Shown: in pieces, positions 1-6,958 of the stretch
Numbering within the stretch: the stretch's first letter is position 1
How the letters are laid out: every line of letters begins with the position of its first letter
DNA from: JANOAR01 sp031411235
GTDB lineage: Bacteria > Verrucomicrobiota > Verrucomicrobiia > Verrucomicrobiales > Verrucomicrobiaceae
Assembly (NCBI GenBank): GCA_031411235.1
Contig: JANOAR010000261.1
Coordinates: forward strand, 1 to 29,780
Reading direction: 5' to 3'
DNA: 29,780 bases
Translations under genes and position numbers: made by a program
Notes under the pieces: generated by a model
Seen by the model: the letters and a program-made list of their open reading frames with translations, nothing else
What the model was told of the DNA's origin: nothing
Database searches by the model: none

Positions 1-92
1 TCAACACTCACGTTCACCTCCGTCACAACCCAGCTCTCGTCCAAACCCAGCAGCAGGTGATAGTGCCCTTGAAGGCTTTCAGTTCGATTCAT
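1..92 (-). CDS. ISL3-like transposase, N-terminus only (runs off left edge)
   Basis: Read on the minus strand, an ATG opens a frame of 30 residues that continues past the window edge. The translation begins MNRTESLQGHYHLLLGLDES and continues with a Trp-Val-Val-Thr-Glu-Val stretch. This matches the usual start of ISL3-family transposases: a short leader, then L(L/I)GL, then an aromatic residue and a beta strand of alternating Val before the zinc-finger region. Only this N-terminal part is visible, so the DDE catalytic domain and the zinc-finger cysteines cannot be checked. A purine-rich stretch (GGGCGAGGGGAAGG) lies a short way upstream of the ATG. Its position directly after a PIN-toxin gene cut off at codon 16 suggests that the element inserted into that gene. 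The family call rests on about 30 residues and is moderate. Confidence 0.5.
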   Translation of the reverse strand, partial: MNRTESLQGHYHLLLGLDESWVVTEVNVSV

Positions 93-120
93 CCAAACCT
101 ATACACCTTCCCCTCGCCCA

Positions 121-171
121 TTAAAACCCGCGTAGAACCGAGTAAATGATGATGTTGGTATCCAACAGCAT
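121..171 (-). pseudogene. VapC-like PIN-domain toxin, truncated to 16 codons
   Basis: The frame reads MLLDTNIIIYSVLRGF and then stops. The LLDTNIIIYS stretch is the classic first beta strand of PIN-domain ribonucleases; the Asp at residue 4 is the first of the metal-binding acidic residues of VapC toxins. An intact VapC is about 130 residues, so nearly the whole protein, including the other acidic residues, is missing. The ATG lies 4 bases after the stop of the upstream small gene, the normal spacing of a vapB-vapC pair. The frame ends as the ISL3-like sequence begins, so disruption by that element is the simplest explanation. The rest of the toxin gene may lie beyond the left edge, on the far side of the element. 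Confidence 0.6.
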
Positions 172-175
172 GGCC

Positions 176-472
176 TTAATCGCGGAATGATAGCGGGCGA
201 TCCTGACGAATTTCCTTCTGCCAGGCCACAGGATCAGTGATGTCACGGTAAGGGTTCAACTCTCGCACTGCTTTCAAAGCGGCTTTCCTTTGCTCTAGCA
301 TCTCGGGTGTGGCCGTGAGCTTGGGGCGTTTCGGTTTTGCCTCGCTGTCAGTATCCATTGTCACCATCAGCAGGGCATGGGCGCGGCCTGGTTTCAGCCA
401 TGCGGGCAATGGCGAGAGCAGCTTCATACTGCCGTCTGCGGCGATCTCGATGTCTGTCTCCAGGGTGTTCAT
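176..472 (-). CDS. Putative antitoxin of a VapBC-type module
   Basis: This 98-residue protein immediately precedes the PIN-toxin remnant, with 4 bases between its stop and the toxin ATG. The N-terminal half is beta-rich with the pattern IEIAADGSMKL, then LPAWLKPG, then a hydrophobic strand (HALLMVTM). This resembles the short SpoVT/AbrB-like or related antitoxin N-termini common in Planctomycetota and Verrucomicrobiota. The C-terminal half is charged and helical (TPEMLEQRKAALKAVRELN) and ends in an Arg/Asp/Trp-rich tail that would be expected to wrap around the toxin. With the toxin gene broken, it probably persists as an orphan antitoxin. The antitoxin role comes from gene order and shape; no family was recognised with certainty. 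If the pair behaves like known modules, the N-terminal domain would autoregulate from the upstream 473-696 gap. Confidence 0.55.
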   Translation of the reverse strand: MNTLETDIEIAADGSMKLLSPLPAWLKPGRAHALLMVTMDTDSEAKPKRPKLTATPEMLEQRKAALKAVRELNPYRDITDPVAWQKEIRQDRPLSFRD

Positions 473-696
473 GCGCTGAGGCTAAGCGAAGTCGGCTAAT
501 CCGTAAAGCCTGGGCGTTGATGGCGTGCTCTCGATGGTGGAATGGTTTGTTCCTGCATGTCCGCGCACAGTTTCCCGCCTTGCCTGCATCTTTGCGCTTG
601 GCTCGCCACGGGCCTTCCGCTAAACCTCTTGTCTCGCGGGCGTCGCATCGCCTTCTCCACCCTCAACGAAACACCACCAACTACCCACTAGCACCC

Positions 697-1500
697 ATGC
701 CCCACGTTCAGACCAATGGCATCAGCATGTATTACGACGAGCGCGGCTCGGGCGAACCCCTCATCTGCATCATGGGCGTCACGGCCCCTGGTGGCGTCTG
801 GGATGCCCATGCCGAAGTCTGGAAGCAGCACTTCCGCTGCATCCTCGGCGACAATCGCGGTGTCGGCCTCTCCGACAAGCCCGCTGGCCCCTACACCTCG
901 GCGATGATGGCCGACGACTACGCGGGCCTCATGGATGCACTCGGCATCAAGCAGGCCCGCGTCGTGGGCTGCTCGCTGGGCTCAGTGATCGCCCAGCAAC
1001 TGGCGCTGCGGCACCCTGAAAAAGTCAAGAGCGCCATCTTGATGTGCTCGTGGGCGCGGCAGGATCGCTTCGGCCTCTACACCTGGCAGCACATGCAAAA
1101 GTGCAAGGCCACCATGCGCCCCGAGGACTTCATGCACTACGTGCAGATGCTCATCTTCTCCAAAGGCTGGTTCGACAACGATACCTGCTGGGAGAACCTC
1201 AAAGCTGGCCTCGCTGACGCCGCGACCAACCAAGCCCCCCAGCCTGTTCATGCAATGGAAGCCCAGGCAGCTGCGGCAACGAGCCACAACACGCTGAACG
1301 AGTTAAAAAACATCAAGTGCCCTGTGCTCGTTATCGGTGGTACTGCCGATGCTTTCACCCCGACATGGATGAGCGAGGAAGTCCACGCCGCTATCCCCGG
1401 CAGCGACTTGCACCTCTACGAGGGTGCTGGCCATGCCTTCCACTGGGAGCGGCTCGACGACTTCAATCCCCGCACGACGGAGTGGCTGCTGAAGCACTAG
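697..1500 (+). CDS. Alpha/beta hydrolase (alpha/beta fold serine hydrolase)
   Basis: The 267-residue product has the full alpha/beta hydrolase pattern. The nucleophile elbow is GCSLGS (Ser93), the acid is likely Asp218 in GTADAFTP, and the histidine is His246 in GAGHAFHWE. The oxyanion-hole loop region (ICIMGVTAPGG) follows the first strands, and the DNRGVGLSD motif at 52-60 is typical of the haloperoxidase/esterase branch. No signal peptide is present, so the enzyme is probably cytoplasmic. The frame is open further upstream, but the ATG beginning MPHVQTNGIS starts exactly where family homology would, and the upstream translation is Arg/Ser-rich and does not look coded. The substrate cannot be inferred. 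It ends just before a strong terminator shared with the convergent neighbour. Confidence 0.85.
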   Translation: MPHVQTNGISMYYDERGSGEPLICIMGVTAPGGVWDAHAEVWKQHFRCILGDNRGVGLSDKPAGPYTSAMMADDYAGLMDALGIKQARVVGCSLGSVIAQQLALRHPEKVKSAILMCSWARQDRFGLYTWQHMQKCKATMRPEDFMHYVQMLIFSKGWFDNDTCWENLKAGLADAATNQAPQPVHAMEAQAAAATSHNTLNELKNIKCPVLVIGGTADAFTPTWMSEEVHAAIPGSDLHLYEGAGHAFHWERLDDFNPRTTEWLLKH

Positions 1501-1527
1501 CTAACCGCTGATTTCCGAGATCGAAAC

Positions 1528-1573
1528 AAAACAAGCCGCCGCGTGGGCAACCGCGCGGCGGCTTTGTTTTTTT
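1528..1573. terminator. Bidirectional Rho-independent terminator
   Basis: A GC-rich hairpin with arms GCCGCCGCG and CGCGGCGGC around a short loop is flanked on the left by an A-rich run and on the right by TTTGTTTTTTT. It therefore works in both orientations. It sits between the stop of the alpha/beta hydrolase gene and the stop of the convergent TrhO-RluA fusion gene, and should end both transcripts. Confidence 0.85.
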
Positions 1574-1587
1574 GTGGGTGAGGTGGC

Positions 1588-3390
1588 TCATGGTGAGGGC
1601 AAAAGCGCCCACTCGGGCAGCGCCGTCTCGAAGCTCATCCTGGCCTGCGTGCGCGGGTGCTGAAAGCCCAAACGCCAAGCGTGCAGGCAGAGCGGGGCGG
1701 CCTCGATGGCGAGCGTTTGAGTGTCGCCGCGTTGGCCATTCGGCAGGTAGGTGGCATCGCCGAGGATGGGGAACCCGAGGTGCTGGAGGTGCAGGCGGAT
1801 TTGGTTCGTGCGGCCTGTGATGGGCTCGGCTTCCAGCAAGGTGGTGCCGTCGAGGAATCGCTCGCGCACACGGAAAACCGTGTGCGCGGGCTGGCCTTCG
1901 GCTTCGTCGATTTCTCGGGCTCCGAGGGCGGTGGCTTCGTCGCGGATGGGGGCTTCGCAGGTGAATGCATCGCGAGGCGGGTGGCCTTGCACGCGGGCGA
2001 GATAGACTTTTTCGACCTCACCGCGAGCGAACTGCGGGCCGAGCAAATTGGCAAAGTGCCGGGTGCGAGCACAGACGACGAGGCCGGTGGTATTGGCATC
2101 CAGGCGATGGGCGAAGCGGATGCGCTGCGGAGCGTAAGCGGCGCAGAGGAGGTGCTGCAAGGTATTGCGGTTGAAGCGGCCACTGGGATGCATGGGGAGT
2201 GGCGCTGGTTTCACCAGCACGATGATGGCCTCGTCCTCGTGAATGAGGCGGATGCCGGTGCTGACGTCGGGCTCAGTGGTGCCGGGGACAAGCTGGATAA
2301 GGCGGTCGCCAGCAACCACGCGATTCTGGCTGCCGAGGGTGGTACCTTCGAGCGTGGTGAAGCGGCCCAACTCGCAGCGCCGCAGCCACTCCTCGCGCTC
2401 GACGTGGGGGAAGATGGCGCTGAGGAAATCGAGCAGCGTCTGGCCATCATGGGCTGCGGGGACGTTCAGCGGACGCCTGTTTTCATAGGGCACGGAACCG
2501 GGCAGCGGCGTGGCAATGCGGGCGATGGTGGCCTGCCGGACGGCAAGGTTTTCCGCTAACTGGGCCTCGCTGGTTTTAAAGCAGTAGGGGCAGGACTTGC
2601 CAGCGACGAAGCGGGCATCACGTTGGTCATCGGCATCGAGCGGGGTCTGGCACGAGTAGCACTGGGTGCTATCGGTTTCGCGCAGCGAGGGATCGACACC
2701 GACGCGCTGGTCGAAGACGAAACACTCGCCGTCGTAGTGGTCGCCGCCGACTTGCTCGAAGTACTTCAGGATGCCGCCGTCGAGCTGATAGATGTCGGTG
2801 AAGCCTTCGCGCTCCATGAATGGCCCCGCCTTCTCGCAGCGGATGCCACCCGTGCAAAACATCACGATGGGCTGCGACTTCAGCTCGGCAGGCAGGGCGC
2901 GGACGGCGTCAGGAAACTGGCGGAAATGGTCGATGCTGAGGGCTTGCGCACCACGAAAGGTGCCGAGTTTCACCTCATAGTCGTTGCGCGTGTCGAGCAG
3001 CGTGATGGGGCGACCTTCGTCGAGCCATTGTTTTAAAGTGGCAGCAGGTAGCTTCGGCGAGGGGCGTTGCGCGGGGTCGATGCCCTCCACGCCAAAGGCG
3101 ATGATTTCCTTTTTGATGCGCACCAACATGCGCGTGAAGGGCTGCTCGCCGCTGGGGCTGTGCTTGGGCTGCAAGTCGGCGAGGCCAGGGATGCGTCGCA
3201 ACTCGGCGACGAGGAGGTCGATCTCGGCAAGGGGGCCAGCGACGAAGAAATTGATACCCTCGGTGCTGAGCAGGATGGTGCCCTTGAGCCCCCAGCCTTT
3301 GCACAGGCCGATGAGGCGTTCGCGAAGCGCTTTGAGGTCAGCCAGCTGGGCAAATTTATAACAAGAGATGTTGGTGATAACGGGAGACAT
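1588..3390 (-). CDS. Fusion: tRNA uridine(34) hydroxylase TrhO (YceA) + RluA-family pseudouridine synthase
   Basis: The 600-residue protein combines two RNA-modifying enzymes. Residues 1-285 are a TrhO/YceA-type protein: an N-terminal acylphosphatase-like domain (KGTILLSTEGIN), then a rhodanese domain with the catalytic loop CTGGIRCEKA (Cys179), then a four-cysteine zinc site (Cys244/247, Cys267/270). TrhO hydroxylates U34 of certain tRNAs. Residues 310-600 are a pseudouridine synthase with an S4-like region (about 316-365) and the RluA catalytic motif HRLDANTTG (Asp431), followed by GRTNQIRLHLQ. E. coli TrhO is about 350 residues and RluA-type enzymes about 220-320, so both halves look complete. 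The start MSPVITNISCYKF was chosen because family homology begins there; an upstream in-frame ATG adds 14 low-quality residues. The RNA target of the second half is unknown. Confidence 0.88.
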   Translation of the reverse strand: MSPVITNISCYKFAQLADLKALRERLIGLCKGWGLKGTILLSTEGINFFVAGPLAEIDLLVAELRRIPGLADLQPKHSPSGEQPFTRMLVRIKKEIIAFGVEGIDPAQRPSPKLPAATLKQWLDEGRPITLLDTRNDYEVKLGTFRGAQALSIDHFRQFPDAVRALPAELKSQPIVMFCTGGIRCEKAGPFMEREGFTDIYQLDGGILKYFEQVGGDHYDGECFVFDQRVGVDPSLRETDSTQCYSCQTPLDADDQRDARFVAGKSCPYCFKTSEAQLAENLAVRQATIARIATPLPGSVPYENRRPLNVPAAHDGQTLLDFLSAIFPHVEREEWLRRCELGRFTTLEGTTLGSQNRVVAGDRLIQLVPGTTEPDVSTGIRLIHEDEAIIVLVKPAPLPMHPSGRFNRNTLQHLLCAAYAPQRIRFAHRLDANTTGLVVCARTRHFANLLGPQFARGEVEKVYLARVQGHPPRDAFTCEAPIRDEATALGAREIDEAEGQPAHTVFRVRERFLDGTTLLEAEPITGRTNQIRLHLQHLGFPILGDATYLPNGQRGDTQTLAIEAAPLCLHAWRLGFQHPRTQARMSFETALPEWALLPSP

Positions 3391-3467
3391 TGCGAGGCGG
3401 GTAGGAGTGGCTGGAGAATGCCACGAACCCACCAGTAACTTTCAGAATCATTCCTGCCACCCATTTG

Positions 3468-3482
3468 CAGAGTCGGACTCTG
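3468..3482. promoter_or_regulatory. Short palindrome between divergent genes
   Basis: A 7-base inverted repeat (CAGAGTC, one spacer base, GACTCTG) lies in the 166-base gap between the divergent TrhO-RluA and LpxL-GT9 fusion genes. The place and symmetry fit an operator, but it could equally be a small dispersed palindrome. No clear -35/-10 boxes were identified around it. Confidence 0.25.
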
Positions 3483-3556
3483 ATCCGTGGCCATTGCTAC
3501 CTTGCCTTGCAGCACATCAGCGGCACTTTCTGCGCTTCATTTTTTAATCCTACCGC

Positions 3557-5527
3557 ATGGCACGCAAGCAATCTTCCGCCTTCAGCACGAGCGTCCGACG
3601 CGCGGGGCACTTCCTCTCGTATTTGTGTTTTCGCGCGGTTGAACTGGTGCTCGCGCTGCTACCGCTGACGCTCATCGCCTACCTTGGGCGGGCCATTGGC
3701 TCGGTGGCCTACTACCTCGCGGGGCCTTACCGGCGGCTGGCGCTGGAAAATCTACGCATCGCTTTTGGCCGCGAATCCACGGAGGATGAACGGCGCGGCG
3801 TGGCGCGGGAGCATTTCGCCTCGCTGGCATCGAATATTTTTTGCGGGCTGAAGCTGCCGCTGATGAGCGAGCGCGAGATCATCGACCGCGTGGTCACGGA
3901 GGGCACGCAGAACGTCGCCAACGTCATCGCCCAGGGGCATCCGCTGCTGTTTGCCGTGCATCATCTGAGCTGCTGGGAACTGCTCACGCAGGTGCCTTCG
4001 TTGTTTTTGTTTGGGCAGCGTGGCGCGAGCATTTACCAGCCACTGGCCAACCCTTATTTGGATGCTCATGTGCGCCGTCGCCGGGAGAAGCTGGGCTACA
4101 AATTGTTCGACCGCAGCAAGGGCTTCAACGGCCCGATGGCCCACCTGCGCACGGGCGGTGCGCTGGGGATTCTGGTGGATCAGCACGCGGGGGATAAGGG
4201 TGTGTGGTGCCCGTTCTTTGACCGGCTGGCCTCGACGACAACGCTGCCTGCGCTGATGGCGGTGCGGCTGAAGGCTCCGCTGCTGCCCATCGGCGTGTAC
4301 GACGCGGGGCCAGGGCGCTGGCGCTTGGTCTTCTATCCGCCTGTGAATGCCGGGGTGGCCGAGCCCACGCCCGAGCAACTCACTGCAGCGCTGAACATCG
4401 CCATCGAGCATGTCGTGCGCGTGGCCCCAGCGAACTGGTTCTGGGTTCACAATCGCTGGAAGACGCCGAAGCCCGACTTCCTGCTGGCCAACTACCGCCG
4501 TGGCGTGACGCTGCCTATAGGCTACGACGTGCAGCGCTTGCAGAAGTTCGAGCTGCTGCTGCGCTCGCCGAACTGGCTGGGCGATGCCTGCATGGCCTTC
4601 CCAGCGGTGCGTGCGCTGCGCAATGGTCGCCCTGATCTGCGGCTGAGCGTGTTGACCCCTGGCAAGCTTGCCGATCTGTGGAAGTCGCTCGGCATCATCG
4701 ACGACATCATCTGCAAGGATGGCAAAGAAGGTGTGCGAGCCGTGTCGCGCAGGTTGACGGAAGGCGGTCACCGCTTCGACGCCGCGATCCTTTTTACCAA
4801 TTCCTTGCGTTCGACGCTGGAACTTTGGCTCGCTGGCATCCCAAGGCTTGTGGGTTTCAGAGGATCGCTGCGCTCACGCTTGCTACATCAAATCACGCCC
4901 GAGGCACGCCCAGGCCAGCCGCCCGAGCACCAAGTGCTGAAGTACATGCGTCTCGCCAACCAGTGCGGCGCGAAGACCGATGACCTCACGCACTTCGCCG
5001 TGGGCCAGCCGCCGCGCAGCCATGATGGCGTGCTGCGCGTGGGCATCGTCGCCGGGGCCGAGTATGGCCCGGCGAAGCGTTGGCCCATGGAGCGCTTCGC
5101 CGCGATGGCCAACATGGTGAGCGCACACCACTCCCATGTTGAGTGGGTGCTCTACGGCGCACCGGGCGAGAAAGAACAGGGCGCACAGCTCTCGGCCATG
5201 CTCACGGCCAAGCATCTTAATCTCGTCGGCCAGACCTCGCTCACCGACCTCATCGAGTGCCTGCGCGAGTGCAATCTGCTCGTCACCAATGACACGGGCA
5301 CCATGCACCTGGCCTCGGCGCTCGGGGTTCCCACGGTGTCCCTGTTTGGCAGCACCGAGCCCATTCTGACTGGCCCGCGCGGCCCCAGCCACACCATCGT
5401 GCGCCATCATGTGCCGTGCAGTCCATGCTTCAAAAGAGAGTGCCCCTTAGGTCACTACAACTGCCTCACAGGCATCCTGCCCACGCAGGTGGCCGAGGCC
5501 GTGGCGAGGCAGTTGATGCTGAGCTAG
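3557..5527 (+). CDS. Fusion: lipid A acyltransferase (LpxL/HtrB-like) + family 9 glycosyltransferase (heptosyltransferase-like)
   Basis: The 656-residue protein joins two steps of lipopolysaccharide core/lipid A assembly. Residues 1-305 match the LpxL/LpxM/HtrB group: a membrane anchor at about 27-55, GRESTEDERR, and the acyltransferase motif HLSCWE (His136 and Glu141, HX4E), followed by GALGILVDQHAG and the PANWFWVHNRWK end motif. After a short linker, residues 331-656 match GT9 heptosyltransferases (WaaF/RfaF type): LLLRSPNWLGDACMAFPAVR at the start, the nucleotide-sugar site NDTGTMHLASALGVPTVSLF (578-597), and the cysteine-rich CSPCFKRECP tail typical of this family. Both domains would act at the cytoplasmic face of the inner membrane. 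They are usually separate genes. The acceptor sugar and acyl chain cannot be predicted. A terminator follows directly. Confidence 0.88.
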   Translation: MARKQSSAFSTSVRRAGHFLSYLCFRAVELVLALLPLTLIAYLGRAIGSVAYYLAGPYRRLALENLRIAFGRESTEDERRGVAREHFASLASNIFCGLKLPLMSEREIIDRVVTEGTQNVANVIAQGHPLLFAVHHLSCWELLTQVPSLFLFGQRGASIYQPLANPYLDAHVRRRREKLGYKLFDRSKGFNGPMAHLRTGGALGILVDQHAGDKGVWCPFFDRLASTTTLPALMAVRLKAPLLPIGVYDAGPGRWRLVFYPPVNAGVAEPTPEQLTAALNIAIEHVVRVAPANWFWVHNRWKTPKPDFLLANYRRGVTLPIGYDVQRLQKFELLLRSPNWLGDACMAFPAVRALRNGRPDLRLSVLTPGKLADLWKSLGIIDDIICKDGKEGVRAVSRRLTEGGHRFDAAILFTNSLRSTLELWLAGIPRLVGFRGSLRSRLLHQITPEARPGQPPEHQVLKYMRLANQCGAKTDDLTHFAVGQPPRSHDGVLRVGIVAGAEYGPAKRWPMERFAAMANMVSAHHSHVEWVLYGAPGEKEQGAQLSAMLTAKHLNLVGQTSLTDLIECLRECNLLVTNDTGTMHLASALGVPTVSLFGSTEPILTGPRGPSHTIVRHHVPCSPCFKRECPLGHYNCLTGILPTQVAEAVARQLMLS

Positions 5528-5550
5528 AGCGAGTTGGCGCTCTGTTTTTT
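5526..5550 (+). terminator. Rho-independent terminator
   Basis: A 6-bp stem (AGAGCG / CGCTCT) with a 6-base loop is followed directly by GTTTTTT. The left arm overlaps the stop codon of the LpxL-GT9 fusion gene. It ends that transcript just before the convergent DUF1501 gene. Confidence 0.7.
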
Positions 5551-5555
5551 CAAAT

Positions 5556-6902
5556 TCAAATCAACTCGGGCATCGCTGACCAACCATCGACCAAGTACTG
5601 CGGGCGACCGGCGAGATCATTGAGTGTGGTCTTGGCGGTGTCGATGCCCATGAATTTGTAGAGCGTGGAGAAAACTTCACCGAAATGCACCGCACGATCC
5701 GTGGGTTCGCCGCCGAGCTTGTCGGTGGCACCGATGACTTGGCCCGTCTTGAAGCCACCGCCAGCGAGCAGCGCATTGCCCACGCGAGGCCAGTGGTCGC
5801 GACCACCTTCTTTGTTGACGATGGGGGTGCGCCCGAACTCGCCCCAGGCGACGACGGCGACATCTTTATCGAGGCCGCGATCATGCAAATCCTGCACCAG
5901 CGCACTCATGCCTTGGTCGAAGAGCGGCAGGTGTCTCAAGAGCTGCGGGTAGTTGTCGGAATGGAAGTCCCAGCGGCCAAAATTAAGCGTGACCACACGT
6001 GCTCCGGCTTCCACCAGACGACGAGCGAGGAGGAAGTGCTCAAGGTTTAGCGGTGCCCCATCGCCATAGTTTTTGGGGTCGCCTTTGCCATAGCGCTCGC
6101 GTGTGCGGGGGTCTTCTTTGGAAAGGTCGAGCGCTTCGAGAAGCTTGGAACTGGTGAGCACGTTCATCGCCTGCTGATTGAAGGAGTCCATGCTGCTGAC
6201 GATGCCACTGGCATCGACATCGCGCCGAAAATCATCGAAGCCCAGGAGTAAGGATTTGCGATCCTGCAAGCGATCCAGCGAGATGCCGTTGAGCTGTAAA
6301 TCCTCCATGCCAGCACCGTTTGGGCGGAAGGCGGAATGCGCAGGGCCGATGAAGCCGGGATGGCCTGGCGAGCCGTAGGGCGGGTGCCCCGCCTTGGGCG
6401 CAAGGCCGACGAAACTGGGGATAGCGGGGTTGGATTGGCCTTGCAGCTTGGAGGCGACCGTGCCGAGCGAGGGCCAGCCACCGGGTGGCTGCACAGCTCC
6501 ACGAGGCGGACGGCCCGTGTAACAAATGAAGGAGTCATGGTCGCCACTGAGCGAGCCGACCATTGAATTGATGGGCACCAGCTTGTCCATCATCTTCGCC
6601 AGTCGTGGAGCATGCTCGGAGACGCGGATGCCTGGAACATTGGTGCGGATGGGCTTGTAAGGACCGCGAATCTCGGACGGCGCATCCATTTTCAAATCCC
6701 ACATGTCCTGGTGCGGCGGTGCGCCACAGAGGTAAATCATGATCACCGATTTGAAGCCGCGTTTGGTGCCGTTCTGCGACTCGGCATTGAGCAACTGCGG
6801 CAGCGACAACCCGCCCATCGCGAGGCTGCCAATGCGCAGAAAATCGCGACGCGAGACGCCGTCACAGAGCGCTTGTCGTTGGGGGCCGTAGAGGGAGAGC
6901 AT
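5556..6902 (-). CDS. DUF1501 protein with Tat signal (first of a tandem pair)
   Basis: The 448-residue protein starts with a twin-arginine type export signal (SRRDFLRIGSLAMGGLSLP, Arg18-Arg19), so it is probably moved folded across the inner membrane. It carries the DUF1501 hallmarks: IYLCGAPPHQDMWDLKMDAP, EIRGPYKPI, PGIRVSEHAPRLAKMMD, GDHDS, WGEFGRTP and GGRDHWP. DUF1501 belongs to the alkaline phosphatase/sulfatase-like superfamily and is greatly expanded in Planctomycetota and Verrucomicrobiota; the reaction is unknown. It usually sits next to a DUF1549/DUF1553 cytochrome-type gene, which is absent here. The gene lies 56 bases downstream of a second DUF1501 gene in the same orientation. 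The two are clearly different in sequence and are not a recent duplication. Confidence 0.9.
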   Translation of the reverse strand: MLSLYGPQRQALCDGVSRRDFLRIGSLAMGGLSLPQLLNAESQNGTKRGFKSVIMIYLCGAPPHQDMWDLKMDAPSEIRGPYKPIRTNVPGIRVSEHAPRLAKMMDKLVPINSMVGSLSGDHDSFICYTGRPPRGAVQPPGGWPSLGTVASKLQGQSNPAIPSFVGLAPKAGHPPYGSPGHPGFIGPAHSAFRPNGAGMEDLQLNGISLDRLQDRKSLLLGFDDFRRDVDASGIVSSMDSFNQQAMNVLTSSKLLEALDLSKEDPRTRERYGKGDPKNYGDGAPLNLEHFLLARRLVEAGARVVTLNFGRWDFHSDNYPQLLRHLPLFDQGMSALVQDLHDRGLDKDVAVVAWGEFGRTPIVNKEGGRDHWPRVGNALLAGGGFKTGQVIGATDKLGGEPTDRAVHFGEVFSTLYKFMGIDTAKTTLNDLAGRPQYLVDGWSAMPELI

Positions 6903-6958
6903 GAGTTTGGGGGACGCAGACTACGCGCTACGAGAGGGCGTTATTGCGCTGCGAGCCA

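Noticed and set aside
337..696. Upstream extension of the alpha/beta hydrolase frame by 120 codons
   Set aside because: The extension is Arg/Ser/Cys-rich with no domain, overlaps the antitoxin gene on the other strand, and family homology starts at the ATG at 697.
1657..2559. Plus-strand 300-codon open frame
   Set aside because: It is the antisense shadow of the TrhO-RluA fusion gene, has no recognisable domain, and the opposite strand has clear catalytic motifs.
3752..4771. Minus-strand 339-codon open frame
   Set aside because: It is antisense to the LpxL-GT9 fusion, His/Arg/Gln-rich, and without any recognised motif.
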